Counted from the first letter of the stretch, positions 1-16,792 are shown. The stretch: 64,000 nucleotides of DNA from Druceiella hillmani (GCA_039881145.1 JAYKKI010000133.1:1754501-1818500), one strand, 5' to 3'. Notes: a model not told the origin generated them from the sequence alone. A program made the numbers and translations.

Positions 1-1764
1 TATTTTATAGCTATATGGACAAATTTTACAACAGAAGCTTCGAATGGGAATCTCAAGTAATATGCAGCAAAATATAATTTTTTTTATTCTGACCCCTAAT
101 CTGAAGTGCAAATAAAAAAAATATTATCCCGTTATACAGCCCAGCAATTTATTCCTACGTATTTTGGCTTGCAAGATTAATGTAGGGTTTTTGTAGAAGT
201 TGTAAACTTTAGATTTACTTCGTACTTTCGACAACTCATTCTCTTAATCTGCAGCATAAACATTTTTCAGACTTTTCCGTTTCCATGTGCTTGACAAAGT
301 TTCGCACCTTTCGACAAAAATGAAAATTTTCACGCCATGTATAATTGCAGGTTTTATGATCGTCTCACAAAATAAGAGTTTTAGGAGAAAACTATTTGGA
401 GTTTTAAGGAGGAGTAAGAAAACTAAAACTCTTAGGAGGAGAAACTGGAGGATATTTTGGAAACTAAATGACAGCGATTTTCTGCTAACTTGATCTTCAT
501 TTTTTCCAGTATCCGATGATAATTTGTAACTAGTCCTTTAGATATTTAAACCACTTTGCTATTTCAAAAACGTTGAAGTTCTACGTTTGTCTAATATCTT
601 TTGTTGGCCACGCATCTAATATTTTCGATTAGTTATGAAATCATCAAACAATTAGCTTGCGGGCAACTGAAGAAAGTAATATAGATAATTTGTAGATATA
701 AAAATATGTAATAGTGGATAATGATAAATACATAATAAACATGTAAAAATGATGAGTGTACAAAAAGTAATAGTAAAAATAAAAAAGAGGTTTCTGCGAA
801 AAAAAAACCGCTATCACGGACAGGCAGACCAAAAGTGGATAAACTAAAAACGATCCCGTTTTCAGGGCTATGTATTTTAAAAGAAAAAAACGAAAACCTT
901 ATGTGATCACTCATGTTTTCATCTGAACGGTTGTTGCAGCGGTTTCTCAGAAACAGCTTGACATAGAAATTTTAAATTCGGCATTGCAACAAAACATATT
1001 AACTTACACATTTAATTTGCTCATACCAAAATTGATAACACGAAAAGCTGACATATTAAATATACAAAAATACATTTTTCCAAATATATATTTTATAGAC
1101 CAGACTAATAATAACGTGACACCAAAATTTTTTTTTATAATTTTAATTAGTTCATTTTAATTATTTTTACTTTGTATCTTCTATTTCATACTTTTATTTA
1201 GTATACCTTCTACATAGAAAAATATATTATCTCCCGCCCCTATTTCATAAATTACTGTAAAAAAATATGTTTCTAGGAGCCTACACAAAGATTATGGGAA
1301 AACTAGAACGATGTTTATTGATGTCATAGTTATTGAGATATTCACGACATTTTATGTATCCTAAACTAAATAATAATATTAGATATTTTTTTATCAAAGC
1401 TTTGGAGACCTATGCAAAGATTGTGAAAGATAATTATAGATATCATAATTTTTAATATATTCAATTAATAATTTCAGATATTATTAAATCTTTATTGTGC
1501 TATTAAGTCATTACTGGTAATCACTTAAGATAGATAAAGTAATTTTAAGTCAAATGACGTATGAAAACCTCGAAGTTGGAGGCAAACTCGTCCTTGGCGC
1601 TTTTTTTCGAAACAAAACTATGATAATAAAATTTGTAGCTTTGAACTCATATCATTTTTTCCACCGCTATCGGTCTAAGAAGTTATTCCAATAATATTTC
1701 AAATATTTAATTATAATTATTCAATTTTACGGAAATAAGACAAAATCACTTAATAATAAGTATA
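1..1764. other. A+T-rich non-coding stretch
   Basis: I see no gene here. Open frames are short, such as a 68-codon frame at 287-493 whose sequence is an imperfect purine-rich repeat of GAGGAG and GTTTTAGGAG-like words, and they show no recognisable domain. A plausible reading is intergenic or intronic DNA of an insect. Confidence 0.6.
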
Positions 1765-2181
1765 TTTCCGATACTGATCCGAATCAAACCCATTAACACT
1801 CAAGTATTTTCTCTTATTTAAGCCACTAAGTCACATCTTAACATAACACTGTGCATATAATTTATATTAAATAATTTACATTTAAATTGTTTTACTGAAG
1901 ACGATTGACGTAATAACAACAGACGGGCCGAAAGGGATAAAAAGTGAAAAAGAAAAGGAAATGCCATTACCTTCGTGTGGGGGAAACGGAAGTAGGTCCG
2001 CAAAAGACGTCATCATTTATAAAGGAATCAAAGAGTCTCTCAAACACGGCTACCGGTGTCGACTTTTTTGATTTCCACATCAATTACGTTCCACAGTCCT
2101 TTTTTAGAATTAAAATCGTTCGGGAAAAGGCTTCAGAGATAAGAAACCTACTTAATAACACTTTGTCTACATTGAGTGGAT
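1765..2181 (-). repeat. Dispersed repeat copy 1 with tRNA-like promoter boxes
   Basis: This segment is similar along its whole length to 8451-8868 in the same orientation. Shared blocks include CCGATACTGATC, a CCACTAAG/CACAT block, TTACATTTAAATT, a GGCCnnAAAG block and a TTTTTGATTTC block. On the minus strand the low-coordinate end carries a sequence like a pol III A box (GACTTAGTGG, about 1819-1837), followed about 30 bases on by a B-box-like GGGTTTGATTC (1776-1791), as in tRNA-derived SINEs. The boxes sit at the 3' end of the shared segment when read on the minus strand, which is unusual for a SINE, so the true element may be composite or the boxes fortuitous. A 79-codon plus-strand frame inside it is not supported by copy 2. 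Confidence 0.65.
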
Positions 2182-5011
<2,830 letters not shown>

Positions 5012-7780
5012 CTTTTTACGTGAGAAATGCGTCACATATAATAGTTACATTTTCGTTACTCCAGGATGAATAAAGCTATTAAGTTTTTTTTCTACAGAAT
5101 GTCAATGCAAAGTAACTAACTCTTCCCATTCAATCCCATAGTTTGGAGTTTGGTGGCTTATTTGTAGCAATTTTAATGACGATATTAGAAAGATACCCAA
5201 AATAAGAGAATATAACAAAATAAACATTTTAAAAATGACGCACAACGGGCATCTGGTATTTTTTGGTACAAAATGGCATTATTTTCATAACAGTCCCTAA
5301 ATGCTTTTTTGCTGAACTCTTTAACCAAACAAAATTAAATAAAGTACATATGGTATCTCATTATATCTTCCCCATCTTCCGATGTAACATAAATAACCCA
5401 GTGATATAACCAGTTAGCAATATAGCTATTTTTAAATTGTTTGGGTAATAACCTATTACGCAATGACATTAAAATACCTTATTAATATTAAATTGTTTTG
5501 TCATAATTTTCAAAAACTTATAATGTACTGACTTAGATTTTCATAGTTATTTTTGTCGTTTCCACCCCTTCTTATGTTAGAAATATAATTAATTTATGAA
5601 AATTCATAATGTACATACGCGTGTATATGTAAAACAGCTGTGTTTTGTATTATGAATAAAAACTTAATTTAATTTTTTGGTTTTTGCTCATTGTAAACCA
5701 GTGTACTATTTTCCTCTTTAAAATCTAGACATTCCATATTTTTAAAATATAATGTCCTAATCTGTTCTAATCCTTTTGCAATCATTAATTTAACGTAATA
5801 TAATTGGCTCCATAATTCCAAATAATGCAGTTCTATTTAGATTCTCTTTTTTTGAGTAGGTTTTTCGATAATTTTCCAACATGTACTTTTTAAATTATTT
5901 TCAGTTTCGCTCAAGTTTTATTCACTTTTTGTATTCACAGAATCCGTTACTTACCTGCAATATACACATACATCAATTTCTCGTTCTTTAGAATATTTTC
6001 ACATTAAAATATTTACACATAAAAAAAATAAATTTTTTCTTTGTAAAAATTTTCATGAATACATTTTAGATGCAATACACAGCAGAGCCAATTTGATAAT
6101 TTCGACGTCTTCACTATTCACCGGTATTATCGGTAAAAATTAAGTAATAAAAACACTGTGTGAGTGAAAAAAAATTTAATATGAACAGTCTCAGTTGTTA
6201 CTTATGCGTGTTGTTCCTGTAAATAAACGCAGGCATGCGTATATAAGTATGAAAACGAACAATTATTAGTGAGCGTGTTTTAATATAAATCTGGTATACT
6301 TCGTCTTTATTTAAACATTTTAATTAATTTCCACATAGGTCGTAATTCGAATTTATATTAGTTTTTCATCGGCTATATAATTTCATATTATGGTCTGGTT
6401 CTTGTTACAATTACACATTTAAGATTAAAACTCTTATTAAGACTGTGATAATCAAAGATCTTCTGTAGTACGCTATCTAGGTATACGTAGGGAAAAATTC
6501 TAAAGTGACCTCCTGAATGCAAGCAGACATTCGCTCGCCATGTGGGTTAATTATTCAAAGATCAAATCTGAGAGTTTTCTTGACTTGAAACTATTCTTTC
6601 TCATCTGCTAGTCAGTTGCTAGTCCGAATTATTGATCTTATACTGAGATTAATATGTAAATAACAGACGGAGTAAAAGCTTGTGGCGCTTCCCACCGAAT
6701 ATGTAGTGGTTTCGTGGCGGAACTTTAATAATTATCTCCGGTGAGACCAAACGTAATGTGGGCGGTTTTTTTTATTTAATCCTATTTACAAAACGCTCAC
6801 TGAAAGTAGCACCATAATGAAGTTCTGAAAGTTCGTCCAAGAATACTTATTAATTTAGGCTTCAATACAATAACTGGCTCCGCGGAATTCATATTTACGT
6901 TATTATTTTGATTAAGAAATGTATTTGCAAATGGTAACTTTTTCTCTTTCGATATAAAATTTGTTATTATCAGCGGTTTACGATTACTAATATGTTAAAC
7001 CTGTTAACTCATTCCTCGTGAAGTTATTGTTATGGAGTACTCGTAATATAAGTGGTTAATTAAAAGTTTTAGTTATTTATATCGAAAAAAAGGTTGTAAT
7101 ATTATAATAGCATCTTTTCAAAATATTTATCTTGGTTTTAGTGAAAACTACAATATGTTATACCTAATATAAACTCTATTTTTGGTCAAATAGAGTGAAA
7201 ATTTAGGGTCTTCCATAAGTCTTTGTCGGAATGTAGGAGATGAATAACTTCATAAATTTATCTCCTGAATCTAGTATTGTATATAAATTGTTCAAATTTG
7301 TAACACACGTATGCGAGTGTCCCCAAATTTCCGTATTTGAAAAGATGAAGACATCTTTCGTTTTATTGTCGGACTTTAATCGTGTATTATGTTCGAAATA
7401 CATTGGAAAAAATATTATTTGTATTTGACTGTTCCGACCATATATTAATAGATTTATTTAATCCAAAAATATTTAAGTGAGATCTTCCCATGTTATAAAA
7501 TTTTTCACGGAAAAGTCCACAAAGTGATTAGTTTATTATTGGTGTATGGAAACGTCAAAATTATAACTGGTTCATATTTAAAAAACATATTTGTTTTTTT
7601 TGTCAGCTATCATTTAAAATCGATAAAAAGCAAGTAGCAATGGAATAAAGAAATATTTCGAATATATTTAAACTAACAGAATGAAACGAATTTATCACAA
7701 TAAGTCTTTATACATTCTCCTTCATAATAAATATAAACATTCCGGTGTTAATGTGGGAAGGCGACTTATATACTCCATAA
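5012..7780. other. Non-coding stretch, locally less A+T-rich at 6480-6790
   Basis: No gene is recognised. The part around 6480-6790 has more G+C than its surroundings (for example GTGGCGCTTCCCACCG, and CTCCGGTGAGACC near 6737) and no microsatellite. It could be a conserved regulatory element or an old repeat. The motif GACCAAACGTAATGTGGGCGG near 6745 is echoed near 16575 with two single-base gaps. Confidence 0.4.
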
Positions 7781-7835
7781 TACGATACACAGGATGTCCC
7801 GATAAAGATCGTGCGAAGAGTTTTTTCGCGAATTC
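7781..7835. repeat. Possible transposon-end fragment
   Basis: The words ACAGGATGTCCCGATAAAG and GTGCGAAGAG resemble the ACAGGGTGTCCC-type ends seen in many arthropod interspersed repeats. It is immediately followed by a CA/TA/TG microsatellite. This is recalled similarity only, and no paired end was found. Confidence 0.25.
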
Positions 7836-7839
7836 TTGT

Positions 7840-7860
7840 ACACACACACATATATACAGG

Positions 7861-7907
<47 letters not shown>

Positions 7908-7955
7908 CTGTGTGTGTGTGTGTGTGTGTGCGTGTGTACGTTTACATATATATGT
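7840..7955. repeat. Compound CA/TA/TG microsatellite
   Basis: A short (CA)n is followed by about 17 TA units, a (TG)n run broken by TC and GC, and a short TA tail. Open frames through it on both strands (Tyr-Ile, Val-Cys, Thr-His repeats) are artefacts of the simple repeat. Confidence 0.95.
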
Positions 7956-8307
7956 ATTCAAACTATTTGCAATCATGAAAAAAATATTTTTGAAATCGTT
8001 GGGACTAGCGTCTTCAAGATATGTTATATCACAATGGAAAAAAATTACGTAACTGCTCCCTAAAATTACTATATAAGTATTTTTAAATATTAACTATTGA
8101 AATATATTCCGGTGACTTTATTACAACAGGTTCCGTGAGGAAATCGAATATTACAGACGAAAAAGTGATTTTACAAGATTCTTTCAGTATAAACCCGTAA
8201 AAATAAAAAATGTAGTATGTTTGGTTGTCAGAATTATTACGAATTCATCTGAATTCACCCTTTCCGCGCCTCTATCATGTCAAAAAATATGTTTAATTTC
8301 TATATGT

Positions 8308-8378
8308 AAACCAATGTTTAGTATTAATATATACCAATATTCAATATTATTGTATACCAATGTTCAGTATTATTGAAA
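8308..8378. repeat. Three-copy 23-bp tandem repeat
   Basis: Units begin at CCAATGTTTAG (8311), CCAATATTCAA (8334) and CCAATGTTCAG (8357), an exact 23-bp period with a few substitutions. It lies just before copy 2 of the dispersed repeat, on the side that would be its 3' tail if that repeat is read on the minus strand. Confidence 0.8.
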
Positions 8379-8450
8379 TAAAGAGAAATAAATTTTGATC
8401 AGTATGGGCAATAAATTTATATTAAATAGGCACTAGACTTATAATATATA

Positions 8451-8868
8451 CCGATACTGATCAGAATTAAACCCAGAAACATTTAAAGTATTTTCGATCA
8501 TCCAAACCACTAAGCCACATGCGCTACCCAATGCAACATAATTTGTATTTAATTATTTACATTTAAATTCTTTCACCAAAGATAGCTGACATTATATAAA
8601 CATACGGCCCCAAAGAGATAGAAAGTTAAAAGGAAAATGAAATGCCAATTTCCTTCAAATTTAAGAAGCGGAGGTACATCTGTGAAATTCTTTATTATTT
8701 ATACGTGACTTAAGGAGTCTCTTGAACTCGGTCACCGATATCACCGAATCTTTTTGATTTCTATATGAATTATATTCCGTAGTGTTTTTATAGAGAATTA
8801 AAATAATTCCCAAAAGGATTTCCAGTTAAAAAAATATATTTAACACCGCGTTACGTTTAGTGGATTGT
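8451..8868 (-). repeat. Dispersed repeat copy 2 with tRNA-like promoter boxes
   Basis: Diverged partner of 1765-2181 in the same orientation, 6.7 kb away. The A-box-like sequence is closer to consensus here: on the minus strand TGGCTTAGTGGTTTGG, about 8503-8518, with B-box-like GGGTTTAATTC about 40 bases on. Divergence by eye is roughly a quarter of positions plus several small indels, so neither copy is young. Which end is the true element end cannot be settled from two copies. Confidence 0.65.
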
Positions 8869-10202
8869 GTCGTTGATTGTTCATTAAGATTTACTTAGAT
8901 TGACTTTCCTTTGGTATGTTTTTAAGAATAAGAGCAGAATTAAATTAAATATTAACATTTAAAATTGCATTCAGATTTCAAAATCCCAATTATATGCTCA
9001 TTTAGAAAACTTTAAAAAACTTTTTTCGCCTATTCATACATCTAATCTAAGAGCTCTTCTTCCAATAATGATAAGTTTCATAACTCTAAAGGAAAAATAG
9101 GTTAACATTATAAGATCAACCACGTATCCATCCTCAAGTCAATGTATGAGAGCCGTTTTCCTCAGAAAATCTTTGTGGTAGAAACACAGAGTAATAACTG
9201 GTAAAGCATATAATCTTGCATGATTTTAAGCAATTAATACTGAAAAAAACATTTATGTGGAAATTTTGCGTAGAGTAAATTAAATAATCGATATAAATTT
9301 GATTTAATTTCAATTGTAGTGTGGGGCATCATCTCAAAGAGGATTTCAAATAAGGTAGCTGTAAAAAAATTGTTGAGAATATGCCAAAGCCAAAAATTTA
9401 AAAGTAAACAAAATTTTAGTGGAAAACAGTAGCATTGATTCTGCTGCAATTTTCCTAGTCACTAAGAAATTCATTATGTTTTAAGTTTGTGAAAGGAACA
9501 CTAGAAAATATATTAACTTTATGGTAATCATTATACGTAAATATTGTAATAGAAATACTTTCACCATTTCATGTTTACATGCTTTATGTATATGCTTATA
9601 CGAAACCATTGTAGTTCGATCTTGACATTTTTCTTAACAGTTGCATTTTTTTCACTCAAATTTTGTTAAAATTTCTTATTATTTTATACACTGTATAAAA
9701 TACTGTAAATAAATATATAACGCAATGTTCAAAAGTTAACTGTAAAATTAATTCAAAGAAATATTGAAAAAAACTTACATCGTGTCAGAAAACCCTTTAA
9801 AGGATAAATGTTTAAAAAAAAGTATTGTATCAATCAATTGATAAACAACTTTTTCCACATTACACATATTGCACAATCAATTACACGTATCAGAAAATTT
9901 AGGTAAAGTAAATGAAAACATTCTCCAGGTTTAAAGTGAGTCAAGGATAAAGGTATACGTATATGGAAACTTACTCAGGTCTGATGCAAATATTGCAAGT
10001 TTAGCTTATGCATGAAAAATTCTGCGTCTTAAAGAAAATATGTGGTTAAGGACATGACACAAATTTTCTTCTCTTGACAATTATTTATTGCTTAGTATAA
10101 TTCCACAGTTTGGTGGCGGAGACAAATATGACAGTGACAGATAACAATTTTGTAACAAGTTATTTCGAATCTCTCGAGATATAAGGTTATGAGAGTGCAG
10201 CA
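8869..10202. other. A+T-rich non-coding stretch
   Basis: I see no gene or clear repeat. Open frames such as the 71-codon one at 9234-9449 (minus strand) have no recognisable motif. Confidence 0.55.
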
Positions 10203-10285
10203 ATAATCTATTAATAAACTGTACTAAATATACTCTAATAAATATATCTATTAAATATACTCTACTAAATATAATCTACTAAACA
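10203..10285. repeat. Degenerate tandem repeat of TCTACTAAATATA-like units
   Basis: About five imperfect units of 14-16 bases (for example CTGTACTAAATATA, CTCTACTAAATATA, ATCTACTAAACA) follow one another with small length changes. It is a degenerate minisatellite. Confidence 0.6.
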
Positions 10286-10510
10286 ACTAATCTATGTTGC
10301 ATTGCCGTCGTTCCTTGCGTCGGGAATTGACGTAATAGAAGAATGAAGAATTCTCTCAGCAAAATTTACTTCCTTTTACTACGCGATTGCTTATTAATAT
10401 TTCACATGTTTTCTTCAGATCATTGCACCAATGCCATTGGCGAATACTACAAATCTTAGGAATCTTAGCAATGTTTTTCAAGCACTCTCAAAGTTGCTAG
10501 GTATTATATT

Positions 10511-10541
10511 TACACACACACACACACATATATATATATAC
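10511..10541. repeat. (CA)n(TA)n microsatellite
   Basis: About seven CA units are followed by seven TA units and then a run of T residues. Confidence 0.9.
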
Positions 10542-10800
10542 ATTTTTTTTTTTCCAAATTAATTAGATTTATGGAAAAAGTCATATTCATGGTTTCTCTA
10601 GAAAATACGACGGACTAAAATTCACAACACAGTTCCAATAGGCAGCCTATATAACGCACAGACGACGGCCGTTGGGGATGATTACAATAGTAAATGTTAT
10701 AGAATGACGATCACGTATCGGAATATTCAAAATACGACGCCCCTGCTGGTGATCTGGTAAATATCGCGGGAAATAGTTGAATGTAGTGGCAAAGGATCGA

Positions 10801-10802
<2 letters not shown>

Positions 10803-10893
<91 letters not shown>
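10803..10893. repeat. (TA)n microsatellite, ~90 bp
   Basis: A TA tract with internal TG interruptions near 10845-10850. The 85-codon minus-strand frame overlapping it (Tyr-Ile repeats) is not a gene. Confidence 0.95.
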
Positions 10894-10899
<6 letters not shown>

Positions 10900-10984
10900 G
10901 TATTAAAACGGACATGAACAAAAATAAACTTATATCACAATAAATTACATGACGAAAATTCACTACTTTTGCTTTATTCTGCAC

Positions 10985-13190
10985 GCATAATAGTAGAATT
11001 ACAAGGGAATATTAGTACTATTGTAGCCTGTGTAGATTTTTTTCTGGTTGTTAGTCTATTTGGTAGAATGTTAATTGCTTTATTGCGTTATTTAATTTGC
11101 ATTATGTAACATATAACAAACATTGGTTTTTCTTCACATATGTTGATTCTGCGCACCGAACAATTCTCAAGTGTTTCGGAAAAACATTGATACATAATTT
11201 GCTATTTCAACAAAAAGTCACATTTTTACAAAAACACGTCTTCGGGATACACAGTTTCATGTATAGAATTGACTGTACAAATAATAAATACGTTCTTTCT
11301 TACAATCGGTATAAATATACTAAGGTGAAATCAAAACGCTTGTGTTATTCCTACAGGTGATCCTATGCATCAAACAAATTTGAAAATATTAAGGAATAAC
11401 ATGGAAATTCGCAGTCGTTTTTGGAAGTCACAGCAAAAATTGCAATTCCAATAAAAAGAAAAATTTTATTTTTCAGATAAGCAAACTTTAAGTGTGCTCA
11501 GTTTGATGTATAGAATAACTTGCATTAATAATAGATGCACCCTTTTTTATATAAAATTTATTTATATATTACACATATTTTTATTTCATCATCAAAATTT
11601 GTGCACAATCATTCCTAACTATATAAAAATAATAATTTTACAAAGAGAGATTTTAGTATCTTTGATTTCTTTACCATCGGTTATGAACTGAAGAGATTCC
11701 AGATTTGGAAAATATCTACATTCCAGGTTTTAGCAAATATCCAAATTAGTTTGGTTTACAATTTAAGAGCCCCTATAATAAAGAAGCAATAGAGGTAATT
11801 ATGACCTACTTAACTGCCATTTTAGTATGTTATTCTGAACGTATATCTCTAATAATTTTTTAGTCTTATCTACAATTTTTTTTGCTTTTCCATTTCTGTA
11901 TTTTTCTTTTAACGTAATCATTTTAATTGACATTTTTATATAAATACTGTTATAAATTTTAAAATTTTCATGCAGATACCCAATAGATTTTGTATTTATG
12001 ACCAATTAATTTTTTTATTTCTTTTTAGTGTTGCTGGATAAAATTGTAAAAACAATACAATTAAATAAGACTCCTAGAGGACATTGATATACTTACATAA
12101 AATATTTGCCTGATTTGTCATCTTTTAAAAATTTAATTTCGGTTTCCGGGAATAGTTTCGAGAGACGACTTACAAATTATCAATTGAGATTGTCCGCGCA
12201 ACATAAAGTAGAAAAAAAAGCTGAAAATCTGTCTCCCAATAACGTTTATCAATTATCTTATGTATGTACTGCTTATTTTCTGATTTTAGTAATTACTGGA
12301 AAAACTCATATGATTCTAGTGAAAAGGGAATTATTCAAGTACACCCAAATCTATATACCGAAGAGTAATTACTAGTGAAATAAGGAAATGGCAGGTTACT
12401 TCTATTTAACTATCAATATATACATTTTTGTTGACAATATTTTTGTCATAAATTTTTAATTATTATATCAAAGTTAACACTTGAGAATGTTATTGTATAT
12501 GAGTAGTAGAGTTTGTAATTTATTCTGGTCGGAAATTTCGTGGTTTAAATTATGTGTCTACAAACATTTTAAATCAGTTGACCGCCATTCCCAAATTATG
12601 CCTCGCGCGTCATGAGATTTATGTTCGAAACGAAAAAATTAACGTAGAAAGTTTTTGTAATATATATACTAGTATGAACTAAATTATTCGAAATGTATTA
12701 TGATTAGTTTCATTGTTTTTTTAAATACCTAACAAATAATGCGATTTGAATACCTTGAATTCAGGAAAGTGTGCAGGGATTCGAGTAAGCGATAGTATTC
12801 GTTTCCGAATTATTAAGATTATAAAATGACATGTTTACAGAGACAAAAACGTTTCAATATTTGATAAATTATGTACTTTGTGATAAAACTATAAAAGAAA
12901 TATGTTTTATGTTACTATATTTGTGAAATAATGTTCAAAATTCAGACATGCGTGTTCGTGAATTATTAAGTGGATTTCGTGAATTCTTGTTGGAAATAAA
13001 AGAAATAACGTGGTAATTTTTTTTTTAAATAAATACTATTAAATATAAAAATAAAGTACATTTATTGGCGATAGTGATTATTTACTTCGTTTTTTTTAAT
13101 ATTTAAATTTTTTTTCAATTTGGAATTCAAATAAGCACATACATATTCGAGCATTCATTTCGGAATTAATTAAAAATATAATGTTACATA
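10985..13190. other. A+T-rich non-coding stretch
   Basis: Two 65-87 codon open frames (11097-11360, 11494-11691) show a weak internal resemblance, both containing a TGATTYATGTATAGAAT-like word about 250 bp apart. This suggests an old short duplication rather than a gene. Nothing else is recognised. Confidence 0.5.
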
Positions 13191-13196
13191 TTTACC

Positions 13197-13206
13197 GGGG
13201 GGGGGG
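13197..13206. repeat. G10 homopolymer
   Basis: A run of ten G residues in otherwise very A+T-rich DNA. A similar C10 run occurs at 48156-48165. It is a length-unstable tract and a possible sequencing trouble spot. Confidence 0.9.
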
Positions 13207-15980
13207 TTAATATTTATTTCTATATTTTTCATATAACGTATTTAGTGATAAAGTAGCAAAAAATACTTTTCAAATGAAAAATTTATATCTAATGATGATA
13301 TTTCTTGATTGCATAAAATGCATTGTGAATAAGCAAAAAATTATAATTAATTTTAAAATATTTTAATTTATCGGATAATACGTTTATATTGAAGATTATG
13401 CATGTAAAGGAAAGTATACAGTTCGAGTTATAAATACATTTCGACCCAATTTGAGAGAGCAATACTGTAACATATAAAAAAAAATCCATGCTTTATCTTG
13501 AATAATTTACAATTTTATTTTGACAAAAATTACATAATTTTTTTTAACGTTATACCAAATTCATCAAAGAAAATTATAAAATAAAAAGATAAATACACTT
13601 ACTGTAGTGATTTTTTTCGGTGTGAGACAAAAACTTGACACGTCACTTTTTTCAATAAGGTTTATGCATTTATTTTTTAATATTTTCGTGTAATTTGGAT
13701 AGATATGAATTTAAACGTTTCTTTTGTTAGTTTATCCAAGTTTTTTTTAAAAAAAAGGTAAATATTTAATCTGCTGAAAATCACAAAATATTATGAAATC
13801 ATTTAAATTCGGGCAAGAAAATGATGTTTTCAAAATTTGACAGTTTCATTAAATATTTATTTTATACTATTAAAAAAAATATTACGTCATTTATGAAATT
13901 TCATAATCTTTTTCAAAAAGTATGGTTGTAGATGGTTTTCATTGAAGTAATTGTCACAATTTGTTGACATTTAAATTTTCGGGGTGAATTTGACGCGAAT
14001 TTCATTTTTTCAGGACCATATGGTGTCGATTCGCTAATTAGCACCCGGACTGTAAAGGGTTTAAGTAGGTACAGACAGACTACATTAAATATTGTCATTT
14101 GACAGTATGTGCCACGCACTTAGTGCTGAGCGTATGGCATGCCTGAAGATGTATTACGATGGAATGCGTTCATTGCCTGTTTTAAGGCGACTTTCCAAAA
14201 AAATTAACCTACCTTATTGTTAAGGTTTAAAATTTTGCATTCATAATCGTACTTCAAGTATCTCGTAACAGAAATGCGAGAAAATTATGTCAAGAAACTA
14301 TAACTTGCAATTTGTATTAGTGACAGAATTCGTATACGAAACTAATTTGTTATGTAGGTTTGACACAATGTGAACGGTAAGCTGTCTTACTCACCAGCAC
14401 AAACATAGTTTGATACTGGTTACCTTTAAATTATAGTATAAATAATAAATATAATTTAATAATAATAATTTTAAAATATTTAATAATAATAAAAAATAAT
14501 AACTTTAACGCCAAATATATTCAATAGTATAAATAATATCCAAATTAAAAGGTAAGAGATTTCAACTGAAAAAAAAATTGTTAACTGCCTTTCTTTTTGA
14601 AGAAAATAGTGAAAAATTTGTTTTAGCTGAAACGTTCAACATCTCAAATCAGCTGTTTATTCTTTCCCATTTCACTTATAACGTTACAGTTTTTTATGCA
14701 CATAGGTTGCATAAGCCTTAATAAACTTTTTAAATGTTCATAAATTTAAAACAATATTTTTCTGTCATATAGGTATTATCGTAAATAAAGTTATCTTTTT
14801 TACTGTTATACTATTACAAATAAAGTTATTAGTATTTATTATAACTTAAATTATTCCCATTATGAGGTGAACATGCATGAAAATTAATAAATTTTGATTT
14901 ACAATTTTTGAAAATTTCTTCAAAAAAATATTCACAATCCTATAAAAAATGTTATATTGATCGACTCTATGTATGGCGGAGAGCTGGAGATTTTTTAATA
15001 ATTTCTTTTTAAATCTTAAAATAATAGTCGTGCAGTTTCAAATATTCGTTCATCGTCTAAAAAAATTACTTTGGTTATTAATGTGTACTATATATTCTTT
15101 GTTGTCAGTCTCATTTTATGCAAAAAACTGAACTTCAAAAAAGGAATTATTTTCAAATATTTTCTTTATAGCCATCTCCATATTACCTCTTCGTTAACGA
15201 GTCCATGCGATTTATGCTTAAAAAGTTTCGGTAAATCCTTAACTGCAGGTCGGAGAAAAAATTATAAATTATCCTTGAAGCATTTTTCTGTGTTTCCGTT
15301 TTCGGTACACTTGTCTAATGAAACATAATTTCGGAGAAAAGAAAATCAAAATAATTTATAATAAATAACATTTTTCAGTTTCACGACACCTTAAACTCTA
15401 AATACACATATCACAGCATGAAAAAACTACTCGCGCTCTCAGAATTCTCATAATGAGATAAAAGAAAATGTTTTATTAAAATACAGAAACAAAATTATTT
15501 TCTTCTAATTGCTTTGATGGTCTTGAAACACAAAGTTCCTATTTACCCTATGCTCCATACCAACATTTGATTGACAACCCGATTATCATTTTTGTTTTAT
15601 TTTCTCTTTTGCAATTTTGTTTCCAATATTTTTTTACAGTTTCAGTCCCTTATTTTTTTATTTATTCGTATTTAATAAAATGTTTGCTGGTTTTAAAAAC
15701 AAAGAAGTGAGATAAATTAAATCAAATATCGAAAAGAATACAAGTCGAACGGAATATTATATGAAGTGCAGGGCACAATGGTTTTAGATATTTTGTATTG
15801 AATACTTTGCTCTTTTGAAGTCGATTAGATTGATAGCAGTAAATAAACATGTAACATAATATGTTTACAAATGCAGCAAATTATTCGCAACTGATAATTT
15901 TTTTTGAATTTTTCACGTTTTCAGAATTTTGTTTATTCAATTTAATATATAAATAAGCAATGTTTTGTTTATTAAAATAA
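13207..15980. other. A+T-rich non-coding stretch
   Basis: No gene is recognised. Near 14505 the word TTAACGCCAAATATATTCAAT matches the inner part of the inverted arms at 29.2 and 31.4 kb and the flank of the fold-back at 41.5 kb, so a small fragment of that repeat family is present. The 85-codon frame at 15071-15328 starts with a hydrophobic stretch but has no recognisable family features. Confidence 0.5.
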
Positions 15981-16049
15981 ACCCTAGATCGTGATATAGA
16001 AATTAAAGAAAGTAGAAATAATACTACATCACGTAGTTCCATTTAATTG
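15981..16049 (+). repeat. Single-arm copy of the fold-back repeat
   Basis: CCTAGATCGTG followed by AAAGAAAGTAGAAATAATAC, ACATCACGTAGTT and ATTTAATTG is the right arm of the fold-back repeat seen complete at 41271-41478. Only one arm is present here. It shows a dispersed family rather than a unique palindrome. Confidence 0.85.
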
Positions 16050-16792
16050 TGAAAATAAACCCTGTTTCTATTTAGCTATTCAACACTAATATATAAACAC
16101 GCTTCTTTTTATGACTTGTTTGATCAATTCATATTTAATATTATAAAATGATCTCTATAGTAATATTTTACAAATAATTTAACAAAGCTATGTATGGTGT
16201 TATCTACTCAAAAACGCATGGTCGCCTTTAGCACGCATCTAAGCACGAACATTTTCACACATGCTTGCGGCTGCGTGCTTGTACCTATTCAAGCGTTCTT
16301 ATGCAATCGTAATCGTCCTTGCACGTACGTATACGTGGCGTTGCATATAAATACGTATGTACCTATATGTGCATATTTGCGACTGTGTACATGCGTGTCA
16401 TTATATGCGTGTGTGTGTAGATTAGTAGCTGTAAATGAGTAATCACCAAATGGCCTTGTATTAACTAACATTATTTTGATTTAAAATAATATTGAAACTA
16501 GATATCAAATCAAATGCATACTGAGCTATAATGTCTACCGCAATTTGCAACTCATACTAAGCACCGATAAAACAGACCAACGTAATGTGGCGGTAAGACC
16601 GTTCTATCTGGTTTCTATTAGCTACCAAACTTAATACATGGGTTTCTTTTATGTAGATAAATTAAAAATAATTAAGAACAATGATTTCTTTTTTAAATTG
16701 ATGACACTTATAACAAATTTTTTTAGTATCAGAGGAAACATTTAACTTATGATATATTTTGCAAGTTTCAACAATCAGAAAAACAAAATGCC
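16050..16792. other. Non-coding stretch with a less A+T-rich patch
   Basis: About 16190-16440 is richer in G+C and full of GTACGTATACGTG and TGCGTGT-like alternating purine-pyrimidine words. The overlapping 82- and 60-codon frames on opposite strands follow from this simple composition. No gene is recognised. Confidence 0.5.
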
